NCBI GenBank assembly: GCA_937915455.1
Contig: CALDNN010000225.1
Location: 1 to 64,000 of the forward strand
DNA: 64,000 nucleotides
Source: Pelethousia sp002409725
GTDB lineage: Bacteria; Bacillota; Clostridia; Christensenellales; CAG-138
Direction of reading: 5' to 3'
Part shown: positions 55,476 through 63,767 of the stretch, one piece after another
Layout: each line of letters begins with the position of its first letter
How positions within the stretch are numbered: position 1 is the first letter of the stretch
Notes under the pieces: model-generated
Database searches by the model: none
Told to the model about the DNA's origin: nothing
The model's input: only the letters and a program-made list of their open reading frames with translations
Made by a program: the position numbers and the translations under genes

Positions 55476-55976
55476 TTGATCATTCTGGGCATTGATCCGG
55501 GCTATGCTATTTTGGGCTACGGCGTGCTGGAAGCCAGGCTGGGCCAGAGGCCTAGGCCCGTGGACTATGGTGTGATCGAAACGGCTGCGGACGAGCCTTT
55601 TCCCCAGCGGCTGGACAAGCTATACCTGGGGGTGCGCCAGCTCATCGGCCTCTATAAGCCGGAACAGGTGGCCTTTGAGGAGCTTTTTTTCTACCGCAAT
55701 GTGACCACGGCCCTGCAAGTGGGGGCCGGGCGGGGCGTGGCCCTCCTGGCGGCCCAGCAGGCGGGCCTGCCGCTGTATGAATATACCCCCATGCAGATCA
55801 AGCTGGCCGTGTGCGGTAACGGGCACGCGGATAAGCGGCAGATCCAGCAGATGGTGCGCCTTCTGCTCTGCCTGAAGGAACTGCCCAAGCCGGACGACGC
55901 GGCGGACGCCCTGGGAGCGGCCATATGCCACGCGAATACCTGCGGCCCGGCTGCGGAGGAATTCCGCATCCGCTAA
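55476..55976 (+). CDS. ruvC: Holliday-junction resolvase RuvC
   Basis: Dimeric endonuclease of 166 residues that cuts Holliday junctions. Catalytic Asp7 in LGIDPGYAILGYG, Glu in VAFEELFFYRN (about 68), and the C-terminal pair in KPDDAADALGAAICH (about 138-141). TTG start with GAGGTGA upstream. Separated from ruvA by a 184-base gap that holds a palindromic element. Confidence 0.95.
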   Translation: MIILGIDPGYAILGYGVLEARLGQRPRPVDYGVIETAADEPFPQRLDKLYLGVRQLIGLYKPEQVAFEELFFYRNVTTALQVGAGRGVALLAAQQAGLPLYEYTPMQIKLAVCGNGHADKRQIQQMVRLLLCLKELPKPDDAADALGAAICHANTCGPAAEEFRIR

Positions 55977-56024
55977 TTTGGGTTTGAGATGATGCATTGC
56001 TCCACCGATTAAACAATGCCAAAG

Positions 56025-56126
56025 GATAGGCAAGAAATTTTGGTGCAGAGCAAGGAAGCGGAGCGAAGGCGTACCCGCAGCGGTACGCTGAGCGAGACGA
56101 TGACGCAGGTACGCCAAAATAACTGC
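56025..56126. repeat. imperfect palindromic element between ruvC and ruvA
   Basis: About 100 bases with partly complementary ends (GGCAAGAAATTTTGG at the left; CCAAAATAACTGCC at the right) and a central perfect stem GCGTACC/GGTACGC. Base use is unlike a spacer. A second small hairpin CTGCCA/TGGCAG (56122-56137) lies next to the ruvA ribosome site. Looks like a MITE-like or REP-like intergenic repeat, but only one copy is in the window. Confidence 0.5.
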
Positions 56127-56160
56127 CAGGCTTGGCAGGATTTAGTGGGGGGAGCAATAG

Positions 56161-56745
56161 ATGTTTGCACATATTCGTGGCATTGTGGATGAGCTCGCGC
56201 CGGATCGGGCCGTGATCGAGGCGGGCGGCGTGGGCTACGAGCTGCAATGCTCCACGGCCACGCTAAAGACCCTCCAAACCGGGGCCCAGGCTAAGCTATA
56301 CGTGCATTTTCATCTTGCGCAGGATGCGGTATCCCTTTATGGCTTTGCCTCCGCGCAGGAGCGGGCGATGTTCCGCCGGCTGATCGGCGTGACCCGTGTG
56401 GGCCCCAAGTTGGCCCTGGCCGTGCTGAGCCATTTGAGCGTATCCGATATTGCGGCTGCCATCCTCACGGAAAACGAAGCCGCTTTGAGCCAGGTGCCTG
56501 GTATGGGCAAAAAGACGACCGCCCGCCTGCTCCTGGAGCTGAAAGAAAAGGTCTCTGAGGATATGGGCGCGGCCGGTGGGCTTAGCGGCGGCGTTTCGCT
56601 CGATATGCGGGCCGAGGCCACGGCCGCCCTGGTGGCCCTGGGTTACGACGGCGTGGTGGCCGGGCGGGCCGTAGCTGCCGTGCCGGCGAGCGAGCGGGTC
56701 GAGGATATGATTACGGCGGCGCTTCGAAGCTTGGCCGCCAAATAG
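56161..56745 (+). CDS. ruvA: Holliday-junction DNA helicase RuvA
   Basis: Tetrameric junction-binding subunit, 194 residues. OB-fold domain 1 with HIRGIVDELAPDRAVIEAGGVGYELQC. Helix-hairpin-helix domain: LIGVTRVGPKLALAVLSHL and LSQVPGMGKKTTARLLLELK. Domain III (about 145-194) contacts RuvB. GGGGGGAG precedes the ATG. It starts 184 bases after ruvC and 16 before ruvB. Confidence 0.95.
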   Translation: MFAHIRGIVDELAPDRAVIEAGGVGYELQCSTATLKTLQTGAQAKLYVHFHLAQDAVSLYGFASAQERAMFRRLIGVTRVGPKLALAVLSHLSVSDIAAAILTENEAALSQVPGMGKKTTARLLLELKEKVSEDMGAAGGLSGGVSLDMRAEATAALVALGYDGVVAGRAVAAVPASERVEDMITAALRSLAAK

Positions 56746-56761
56746 GGAATAGGAGAACGGG

Positions 56762-57820
56762 ATGGACGAACGGCTCATCACCTCCTCCATGATGCTGGAG
56801 GATGAACAAACCGAATATAGCCTCAGGCCCCGCTTTTTAAACGAGTATATTGGCCAGCACCATGTGAAGGAACACATGCGCATCTATATCGAGGCAGCCA
56901 AGCATAGGGGCGAGCCGCTGGATCACGCCCTCTTTTATGGCCCGCCGGGCCTGGGCAAAACCACCCTGGCCGCCATCGTGGCCAATGAGATGGGTGGCAA
57001 TCTGCGGGTCACCAGCGGCCCGGCCATCAGCCACGCGGGGGATTTGGCCGCCATTTTGACCAACCTCGCGCCCGGGGATATCCTCTTCATCGACGAGATC
57101 CACCGCCTCAACGCCAGCGTGGAGGAAGTGCTCTACCCGGCGATGGAGGATTACGCGCTGGATATCATCATCGGCAAAGGCCCCAGCGCCCATTCCATCC
57201 GGCTGGATCTGCCCCGCTTCACCCTGATCGGGGCCACCACCCGCATGGGCTTGCTCACTTCGCCCTTGCGGGATCGCTTCGGCATCAAGGAACAATTAGA
57301 GCTTTACGCCCCGGAAGATCTGCAGGAGATCATCCGCCGCAGCGCGGATATCCTGCATATCGAGATCGATGGGGCGTCTGCGCTGGAGATCGCCGGCCGT
57401 TCCCGGGGCACGCCCCGCATCGTCAACCGGCTTTTGAAGCGGGTGCGGGATTATGCCCAGGTACGCGGCAACGGCAGCATCGACCTTTCGTCGGCCCGGG
57501 CGGGCCTTGAGATGCTGGCCATCGATGAGCTGGGGCTCGATAAGGTGGATAGGCGTATGCTTCTCACCATGATTGAAAAATTCGGCGGCAGGCCCGTGGG
57601 CCTCGATACCATCGCAGCCGCCACCGGCGAGGACGCCACCACCATCGAGGATGTTTATGAGCCGTACCTTTTGCAGCTGGGGCTAATCGCCCGCACGCCC
57701 AGGGGCCGCATGGTGCTGCCTGCAGGCTATGCGCACATGGGTTACGCGCCGCCCCCAGTAGAGGCTGCCCCAGTGGAGGCTGCCCCGGCGGGTTCGCAGC
57801 AGCAGCGGCTGGATATATAG
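56762..57820 (+). CDS. ruvB: Holliday-junction branch-migration ATPase RuvB
   Basis: AAA+ motor of 352 residues. Walker A GPPGLGKTTLA near residue 62, Walker B ILFIDEIHRLN, sensor 1 GATTRMGLLTSPLRDRFG with the arginine finger, and a C-terminal winged helix (GLDTIAAATGEDATTIEDVYEPYL). An extra Ala/Pro/Val-rich tail extends past the usual end. GGAGAACGGG precedes the ATG. Confidence 0.95.
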   Translation: MDERLITSSMMLEDEQTEYSLRPRFLNEYIGQHHVKEHMRIYIEAAKHRGEPLDHALFYGPPGLGKTTLAAIVANEMGGNLRVTSGPAISHAGDLAAILTNLAPGDILFIDEIHRLNASVEEVLYPAMEDYALDIIIGKGPSAHSIRLDLPRFTLIGATTRMGLLTSPLRDRFGIKEQLELYAPEDLQEIIRRSADILHIEIDGASALEIAGRSRGTPRIVNRLLKRVRDYAQVRGNGSIDLSSARAGLEMLAIDELGLDKVDRRMLLTMIEKFGGRPVGLDTIAAATGEDATTIEDVYEPYLLQLGLIARTPRGRMVLPAGYAHMGYAPPPVEAAPVEAAPAGSQQQRLDI

Positions 57821-57880
57821 GAAGGCAAGAAACAATATCCATATCCATCATATAGAATTCAGGGGAAGGAAGTTGCATGT

Positions 57881-58897
57881 ATGGCAGGGAAGAAGGAATT
57901 GCAGGCAATGCTGGCGCAGCGGGAAAGCGCCGTGGCCCAGCGTGAGGCGGAGATCGCCGTTCTGACCAAGCGGGTGGAGGAGCTCACGGGCCGGGAGACC
58001 CAGCTGCAGACCGAGGTAACGGGCTACCGTTCCCGGGGCGAGGCGATCATCAACGCCCTTACGGAAGCCCAGCGCACGGCGTCCCGTATCCGCGAGGAAG
58101 CGGACGCCTACAAGACCCAGGTCGTAGGCAGCGCCTACGCGGAACGGGACGCGGCCAAAAGGGAAGCCGAGGAGACCATTCAGGCGGCCAGGCAGGAGGC
58201 CGGGCAGATCCGGGCCCAGGCGGAGAGCCGGGCGGCCCAGCTGCGCGCCGAAGCGCAGCAGCAGGCGGCACAGATCCGCGCAGAGGCGGAGCAGCAGGCG
58301 GCCCAGCGAACAGCCCAGGCGGATGCCCAAGTGGCGGAGGCCGAGCGAAAGGCAGCCGGCTTAAAGGAGCGCCTGCGACAGGCTGCGGAGGAGGCCCGGC
58401 AGCAGGCCGCGGCCTTTGGCTCCTTTGTGCTGGATATCGGCAATTCCAGCGCGGGCACGGCCAAGGTGGAGGAGGCGGCGCTGCCGGAGGATTACAGCTC
58501 CCCCCAGGTGCTGATGCAGAATATTTATGCCCTGCAGGGCCGCTCGCTCCCCGGGGAAGAGCCCGCGGAAGCACCCCAACCGGAGCCTGAGCCGGAACCC
58601 CAGCCAGAGCCAGAACCGCAGCCGGAACCGGAACCCCAGCCCGAGCCCCAGCCGGAGCCACAGATCGTGGCCGCGCCGGTGATCCACACGGAATCCGAGC
58701 TGGATGCGGATGCGCTTTTGACGGAATTGGTGAGCGCGCTGGATGGGCCCGCGCCTGCAAAAACATCCGAAGAGGAGCAGGTATATTCCGTAAGCGATAT
58801 CCTCTCCGCCGCGCCCGTAGAGGCCGCGGCCGGGCCAGCCATGAGCGTGCCCGGCGGCCTGGATGACATCATCGACGACATCCTTCGGGGCATTTGA
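57881..58897 (+). CDS. coiled-coil protein, DivIVA-like
   Basis: A 338-residue cytoplasmic protein. Residues 1-180 are an almost unbroken coiled coil with Ala/Gln/Glu-rich heptads. A low-complexity Pro-Glu/Pro-Gln stretch (about 228-265, QPEPEPEPQPEPE-type) and an acidic C-terminus ending GGLDDIIDDILRGI follow. The layout recalls DivIVA-like polar or septal scaffolds, but the DivIVA N-terminal motif is not clear. The promoter of the next gene overlaps its stop codon. Confidence 0.55.
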   Translation: MAGKKELQAMLAQRESAVAQREAEIAVLTKRVEELTGRETQLQTEVTGYRSRGEAIINALTEAQRTASRIREEADAYKTQVVGSAYAERDAAKREAEETIQAARQEAGQIRAQAESRAAQLRAEAQQQAAQIRAEAEQQAAQRTAQADAQVAEAERKAAGLKERLRQAAEEARQQAAAFGSFVLDIGNSSAGTAKVEEAALPEDYSSPQVLMQNIYALQGRSLPGEEPAEAPQPEPEPEPQPEPEPQPEPEPQPEPQPEPQIVAAPVIHTESELDADALLTELVSALDGPAPAKTSEEEQVYSVSDILSAAPVEAAAGPAMSVPGGLDDIIDDILRGI

Positions 58898-58922
58898 CAA
58901 GGCCCCGGCCGGATGCTATAGT
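58894..58922 (+). promoter_or_regulatory. promoter of proS
   Basis: TTGACA (58894-58899), 17-base spacer, TATAGT (58917-58922). The -35 contains the stop codon of the preceding gene. No T-box is present in the short leader. Confidence 0.8.
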
Positions 58923-58968
58923 GTTTTTTGATATCGCATTTATTTAGCTTGGAGGAACGAAACGGAGC

Positions 58969-60411
58969 ATGGCAAAGAACAACGAGGAATTCGTACAGCA
59001 CATCGCCAGCCGCAGCGAGGATTTCGCCCAATGGTATACCGACGTGGTCATCAAAACCGATATGTCGGATTACAGCGAGGTTCGGGGCTGCATGGTCATC
59101 AAGCCCTATGGCTATGCCATCTGGGAGCTGATGCAGGCGCAGATGGATCAGCGGTTTAAGGATACGGGGCATGTAAACGCCTATTTTCCCCTGCTGATCC
59201 CCGAGAGCATGCTCATGCGGGAGGCCGAACACGTCGAAGGCTTCGCGCCGGAGGTAGCCTGGGTCACCCAGGGCGGCACCGAAACCCTCACGGAGCGCCT
59301 GGCCATCCGCCCCACCAGCGAAACCATCATCGGTACCATGTACGCCAAGTGGATCCAGTCCTACCGCGATCTGCCCATGCTGATGAACCAGTGGTGCAAC
59401 GTGATGCGCTGGGAAAAGAGCACCCGCCCCTTCCTGCGCACGGCCGAGTTTCTCTGGCAAGAGGGCCATACTGCCCACGCCACCTTCGACGAGGCCCAGG
59501 AGGAGACCATGCGCATGCTGGGCGTCTATAAGGATTTTGCCGAGAACGTGCTGGCCATCCCCGTACTGACGGGCCGCAAGAGCGAAAAGGAAAAGTTCGC
59601 CGGCGCGTATGCCACCTATACCATGGAGGCCATGATGCAGGATGGCAAGGCCCTGCAAATGGGCACCTCGCATAACATGGCGCAAAATTTTGCCAAGAGC
59701 TACGAGATCATGTATCTGAGCAAAGAAGGCCACCAAGAATACTGCCACACTACCAGCTGGGGCACCTCCACCCGCATGATCGGCGGCGTGATCATGGTGC
59801 ACGGCGACGACCGCGGCCTGGTGCTGCCCCCCCGCATCGCGCCCTATCAGGCCGTGATCGTGCCCATCGCAACCCACAAGGAAGGCGTGATGGATAAGGC
59901 CGATGAAGTCTTCCGCAGCCTCAAGGCCGCGGGAATCCGCATGAAGCTGGACGATAGCGAGCAGAGCGCGGGCTGGAAGTTCAATCAATGGGAGATGAAG
60001 GGCGTGCCTGTGCGCATTGAGCTCGGGCCCAAGGATATCGAAAAAAACCAGGCCGTGCTGGTGCGGCGGGATACCCACGAAAAGCTCTTCGTTTCGCTGG
60101 AGGGCCTGGCGGATACCATCAAGCAATTGCTCGACGACATCCACCAGAGCATGTTCAACAAGGCATTGGCGATCCGCGAGGAACGCACGCAGGATGTGCG
60201 GGATTTTGGTGCGTTCATGGAGGCTGTAAAAACCGGCTTTGCCCGGGCGCCCTGGTGTGGCGAGCGGGAGTGCGAGGATGAGATCAAAGCCATCACCGGC
60301 GCATCCACCCGCTGCTATACCCTGGATTACGACGCAGAGGCCCATAGGGACAACTGCATCTTCTGCGATAAAAAGGCCAAGCACCTGATGTATTTCGGCC
60401 GGGCTTACTAA
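58969..60411 (+). CDS. proS: prolyl-tRNA synthetase, archaeal/eukaryotic type
   Basis: Class II synthetase of 480 residues without the bacterial editing insertion. Motif 2 is WCNVMRWEKSTRPFLRTAEFLWQEGHTAH; ATP and proline site residues in RLAIRPTSETIIGTMYAKWI; motif 3 in MVHGDDRGLVLPPRIAP. The anticodon domain is followed by the C-terminal zinc-binding tail characteristic of this type, ending NCIFCDKKAKHLMYFGRAY. Lack of an editing domain fits the presence of a stand-alone YbaK protein at 23725. GGAGG precedes the ATG. Confidence 0.95.
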   Translation: MAKNNEEFVQHIASRSEDFAQWYTDVVIKTDMSDYSEVRGCMVIKPYGYAIWELMQAQMDQRFKDTGHVNAYFPLLIPESMLMREAEHVEGFAPEVAWVTQGGTETLTERLAIRPTSETIIGTMYAKWIQSYRDLPMLMNQWCNVMRWEKSTRPFLRTAEFLWQEGHTAHATFDEAQEETMRMLGVYKDFAENVLAIPVLTGRKSEKEKFAGAYATYTMEAMMQDGKALQMGTSHNMAQNFAKSYEIMYLSKEGHQEYCHTTSWGTSTRMIGGVIMVHGDDRGLVLPPRIAPYQAVIVPIATHKEGVMDKADEVFRSLKAAGIRMKLDDSEQSAGWKFNQWEMKGVPVRIELGPKDIEKNQAVLVRRDTHEKLFVSLEGLADTIKQLLDDIHQSMFNKALAIREERTQDVRDFGAFMEAVKTGFARAPWCGERECEDEIKAITGASTRCYTLDYDAEAHRDNCIFCDKKAKHLMYFGRAY

Positions 60412-60435
60412 AAGGCTTTTTCGCAAAATGCAAGG

Positions 60436-60460
60436 GGGGAGTGACGCTCTCCCCTTTTTT
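60436..60460 (+). terminator. terminator after proS
   Basis: GGGGAG / CTCCCC with a 7-base loop and six T. Confidence 0.85.
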
Positions 60461-60484
60461 AAAAAAGGAAAGTACGAGGTTTTC

Positions 60485-61903
60485 ATGAGAAGGATCGCGG
60501 CCCTTGTTCTGTGCGCGCTGATGCTCTTGCCGCTATCGGGTTGCCAGCCCTCGCGGGAAGCCCTTTTGCGCCAGGGGATTAAAATAGAGGAGCTTGACGC
60601 CGGCGCGCTTCGCGAGATAGCGGAGGAAGCCATCCTCAGCGGGCAAACAGAGCTGCGCCTTAACTACCTGGGCCGCCGGGCGGCGGTGGAGCAAGCGGTA
60701 CGGGATGGGCTGTGGCAGGCGCGGGAGAGTACGAGCTACCCCATGCGCCGTTTCCTTGCGGCATACGATGTGTCCTGCACGCAGGAGCGGGGCTATGTGG
60801 CCACCCGCATCATACTCACGCCGGCGGAGACGGGCCTACTGGCGGATATACCCCGCGACGCGCAGGGCGGTCTGGCCGTGGAGGCCTATGGGAAAGGCAC
60901 GTTGGAAGCCTTGCTCATGGATATGATGGAAGCCAAGCAGCAGCAGGCCCTGCGCCTCTATAAATGGCAGGATCTCGATGCCTTCAACGCTATCCTCAAG
61001 CAGGATCTGGATGTCATCCTCAATACGAATTACGCCTATGTTTATCTGGTTTCCAGCGCGCAATGGGTGCTGAGCGAATATCCGGGCACGGATGGCGAAA
61101 CCTTTGTGGAGCTGGATATCAGCCTGGAGTATGAGCCGGATACGATCCCACTGGCGGATATCCCGGTGGTGGACAACAGCCTGGAGATGATCGACGCCCT
61201 GGTGGAAGGCTGGGCGGCCGGGGCGGATAAGGTGACCCTCATCCTGGAGGATGTCCGGCCGGATGAGGAAACGCTTTTCAGCTGGATCAATACCGCCGAG
61301 GTTAACAGCGCCTCTTTGGCTTGTGAGGGCGATTCCATCTGGTATGAGCTGCTGGAAAACCCAAGCCCGCGCCAGATCGGCCGTTTCTGGCTGGAATTCG
61401 ACGCCAAGGACAGCCGCATTACCGAGGCCCAGACGGAGCTAGATAAAACCATCACATCTGAAGCGCAGGCTCTCAAAGCGCGGCTGGGCGAGGGCGCGGA
61501 TGCGAAAACGGCCTACCGGGCCGTGTTCGAGCGGGTGATGGAGATCACCGAATACGACGATGACATCCGCGAGGCCACAGAGCAAAAAACGCTTACGCAG
61601 GAGATGCAGATCCTGCGCAGCGCTTACGGGGCGTTGGTGGCTGGCAAAACGGTTTGCACGGGCTATGCCCGCGCCTTCCAGGCCCTGTGCAACGAGCTCG
61701 GCCTACCCTGCTGGACTGTAAACGGCTATCAGGATGGTGAGGGCCATACCTGGAACATGGTGCGCCTCAGTGGCGAAACGCTGTATATAGATTGTACCTT
61801 TGCGGATACGGGCGGCAGGCCGAATAAGTATTTCCTGGCCAGCGCCGAAGAGATGGAGGCGCGGGACTATGTGCCGGACGAAGGCTTTGTGATGCCTTGG
61901 TAA
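60485..61903 (+). CDS. transglutaminase-domain lipoprotein
   Basis: An extracytoplasmic lipoprotein of 472 residues. Signal sequence with lipobox PLSGC (Cys about residue 19). A helical and mixed N-terminal region of about 320 residues has no recognised domain. The C-terminal transglutaminase-like core has catalytic Cys in GKTVCTGYARAFQALC, His in GEGHTWNMVRL and Asp in YIDCTFADTGG. Such proteins may act as cell-wall or surface peptidases or cross-linkers. The ATG at 60485 follows GAGG; the upstream in-frame start overlaps the terminator. Confidence 0.85.
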   Translation: MRRIAALVLCALMLLPLSGCQPSREALLRQGIKIEELDAGALREIAEEAILSGQTELRLNYLGRRAAVEQAVRDGLWQARESTSYPMRRFLAAYDVSCTQERGYVATRIILTPAETGLLADIPRDAQGGLAVEAYGKGTLEALLMDMMEAKQQQALRLYKWQDLDAFNAILKQDLDVILNTNYAYVYLVSSAQWVLSEYPGTDGETFVELDISLEYEPDTIPLADIPVVDNSLEMIDALVEGWAAGADKVTLILEDVRPDEETLFSWINTAEVNSASLACEGDSIWYELLENPSPRQIGRFWLEFDAKDSRITEAQTELDKTITSEAQALKARLGEGADAKTAYRAVFERVMEITEYDDDIREATEQKTLTQEMQILRSAYGALVAGKTVCTGYARAFQALCNELGLPCWTVNGYQDGEGHTWNMVRLSGETLYIDCTFADTGGRPNKYFLASAEEMEARDYVPDEGFVMPW

Positions 61904-61909
61904 ACGGCT

Positions 61910-61948
61910 AAGGCCTATCCCAGATCGAGGGATAGGCCTTCTTTTTTT
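61910..61948 (+). terminator. terminator after the transglutaminase lipoprotein
   Basis: Perfect 12-base arms AAGGCCTATCCC / GGGATAGGCCTT followed by C and seven T. Confidence 0.9.
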
Positions 61949-61987
61949 GCGCAACACTAGGGGCAGCAGCATATGGGAGGCAGACGC

Positions 61988-63127
61988 ATGGCAAGGTTTA
62001 TGATACCGAGGGATATTTATTATGGCAGGGGTTCGCTGGCGCAATTGCGCAAGCTGGAAGGGCGGCGGGCTTTGATCGTAGGGGATGGAATGAGTCGCGA
62101 GAGCGGCTTTATGCAGCGGGCGGAAGGCTATCTGCAAGGGGCGGGGCTGAATGTGCGCAGCTTTATATGTGCAAGGGGCGGGCCCACGCTGACGCAGGCC
62201 CAGACGGGGGCGCGGGCCATGCAGGAGTTCAAGCCGGATTGGATCGTCGCCGTAGGCAGCGAAGGAAGCGTTTCCGCGGCCAAGGCCATGTGGATATTTT
62301 ATGAAAGCCCGGCCACCACCCCGGATGCCCTTGCACACAATGGGACGCTGCCCAAACTGCGGGGCTTGGCCCGCCTCACGGCCGCGCCCACAGGCGGGGG
62401 AGGGGAAGGGGCCCTGGGTGGCGCGGCCTTTTTGCTAGATCCCGCCCAAGGCAAGCGCCGCCTGCTGCTGGACCCTGTGCTCGCGCCGGATATCGCCATT
62501 GTGGATCCGGATCTGGCTGCGGTCAGTCCGGGGCCGGTGCTTGCCCGGGGCGGCATGGCCGCGCTCTCCCAGGTGCTAGAGGCCCTGAGCCGGGGCGCGG
62601 GCAGCTTTGCCCAGCCCTTGGCCCTGCGTGCTGCCCGGGATATCCTGGCCCAACTGGAGGCCGCGGTAGCCGGAGATGTGCGGGCGCGGGAGACCCTGCA
62701 CGAGGCCCAATGCATGGCCGGCCTGGTCTTTGCCAACGCGCCCATGGGCCTGTGCCAGGCCCTCGCGGCCAATACCTGCGCCGCCTTCTACAAGCCCCTG
62801 CCCACGGGCATCGCGGAGTCTATCTTCCTGCCCCGCGCCCTGCGCTGGGAGAGCGGGGCGAAGGAGATGGCGGCCCAGGTCTATACAGCGGCCGGCTTGG
62901 CGGGCGACCCGCTGCCCGCCCTCTGCGCCCGGTTGGAAACCCTGCGCGGCCAAACAGGCCTACCCGCCTCCTTTCAGGCCTTTGGCATAGAGGAGGCGGA
63001 GTTTTTGAGCAAGCTGCCTGCGCTCTCGGAACAGGTCTCCCAGGACCCTATTTTTTCTAAGACGGGCCGCCGCCCTGCACCCAAGGAGACGGAAAACCTT
63101 TTGCGTGGCGCCTATTATGGCAGTTGA
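61988..63127 (+). CDS. iron-alcohol-dehydrogenase-like protein lacking metal ligands
   Basis: A 379-residue protein with the overall Fe-ADH fold order: N-terminal MIPRDIYYGRGSLAQLRKL, a nucleotide region VAVGSEGSVSAAKAMWIFYE (family GGGS replaced), then the helical domain. The conserved metal ligands are gone: the G-M-D-A-L-T-H motif reads GMAALSQ (Asp to Ala191, His to Gln195). The H-x3-H...P-H-G block reads QALAANTCAAFYKPLPTG, with the ligand His positions now Gln257 and Thr273. The protein is full length with a good GGGAGGC site, so it may be a pseudoenzyme with a binding or new role rather than a dead gene. Confidence 0.75.
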   Translation: MARFMIPRDIYYGRGSLAQLRKLEGRRALIVGDGMSRESGFMQRAEGYLQGAGLNVRSFICARGGPTLTQAQTGARAMQEFKPDWIVAVGSEGSVSAAKAMWIFYESPATTPDALAHNGTLPKLRGLARLTAAPTGGGGEGALGGAAFLLDPAQGKRRLLLDPVLAPDIAIVDPDLAAVSPGPVLARGGMAALSQVLEALSRGAGSFAQPLALRAARDILAQLEAAVAGDVRARETLHEAQCMAGLVFANAPMGLCQALAANTCAAFYKPLPTGIAESIFLPRALRWESGAKEMAAQVYTAAGLAGDPLPALCARLETLRGQTGLPASFQAFGIEEAEFLSKLPALSEQVSQDPIFSKTGRRPAPKETENLLRGAYYGS

Positions 63128-63152
63128 CGTGGCCGCCCACAGCCCGTATAAT
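63124..63152 (+). promoter_or_regulatory. promoter of tRNA-Leu
   Basis: TTGACG (63124-63129), 17-base spacer, TATAAT (63147-63152), 11 bases before the tRNA. The -35 overlaps the TGA of the upstream gene. Confidence 0.85.
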
Positions 63153-63163
63153 GATGAAGGCAA

Positions 63164-63246
63164 GCGGCTGTGGTGGAATCGGCATACACAGCAGACTTAA
63201 AATCTGCCGGGAAACCATGCGGGTTCAAGTCCCGCCAGCCGCACCA
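63164..63246 (+). tRNA. tRNA-Leu (TAA)
   Basis: Acceptor GCGGCTG / CAGCCGC with discriminator A and encoded CCA. The anticodon arm is CAGA-CTTAAAA-TCTG, anticodon TAA. A long variable arm follows, then the T-arm GCGGG-TTCAAGT-CCCGC. All features fit a class II tRNA-Leu. The DNA turns AT-rich immediately after the CCA, as expected next to an integration site. Confidence 0.95.
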
Positions 63247-63301
63247 GAAGATTAGGTCAAAATAGATGCAGGGCTGAAAAAGCCAGTGTTTATGCGGCCT
63301 G

Positions 63302-63340
63302 ACGAGGGTTTTGAATGAAAAATTCAAGACCCTCGTTTTT
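63302..63340 (+). terminator. terminator after tRNA-Leu
   Basis: Fifteen-base stem from ACGAGGGTTTTGAAT to ATTCAAGACCCTCGT (one G-T pair), loop GAAAA, then TTTT. Confidence 0.9.
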
Positions 63341-63348
63341 CATAGATG

Positions 63349-63378
63349 CACCCTGCTTTTTAACAAGAAAGCGGGGTG
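63349..63378 (+). terminator. second terminator after tRNA-Leu
   Basis: Stem CACCCTGCTTT / AAAGCGGGGTG (one G-T pair), 8-base loop, followed by TTTCTCGTTTTT. Confidence 0.75.
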
Positions 63379-63690
63379 TTTCTCGTTTTTGGCGGGAATC
63401 AGTCCGGAAAACAAATAAAGCTCATATATCTGATAGGTAACTTTAAATAGATGTGTTCTTGGTTATAGAAAAACACAACCGTTCTTTGCGCTCAAAATTT
63501 AAGAAAAAGGATTACCCCACGAAGATGAATTGCAAACCATGTATTTTGCGTTGAGATTAGCACACATTCCTATAAAAAACATTCAAAACGGAAACACAAA
63601 ACAATCGTTTCCTATATAATGGCCGATTCATTTAGGAAATGTTCACGCTTAATTTACGATTCAGCCGCCCGTCATTTATTGAGCCCCCAA
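63379..63690. other. AT-rich gene-free stretch
   Basis: No believable coding frame, tRNA or strong hairpin. The low GC separates it from the core to its left. Confidence 0.5.
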
Positions 63691-63693
63691 AAC

Positions 63694-63739
63694 CTTACAT
63701 GCAATGTAAGTGTTTTTCATCGTCTTGCTCCGTTATAAT
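63694..63739 (+). promoter_or_regulatory. palindromic operator and promoter of the BceA-like gene
   Basis: CTTACATGCAATGTAAG (63694-63710), 7-base arms, lies upstream of a TATAAT at 63734-63739; no good -35 is visible, as in activated promoters. BceR-type response regulators of bacitracin-sensing systems bind TNACA-N4-TGTAA; here the spacing is N5. Centre lies about 44 bases before the expected start. Confidence 0.55.
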
Positions 63740-63767
63740 AAAATCAAAAGCAAAGGAGGTTGTTTTT

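Noticed and set aside
58525..60633. Very long minus-strand frame across proS
   Set aside because: Shadow of the plus-strand prolyl-tRNA synthetase, whose class II motifs are unmistakable.
63115..63327. Minus-strand frame containing GWRDLNPHGFPADFKS
   Set aside because: It is the antisense translation of tRNA-Leu, a well-known source of spurious proteins in databases.
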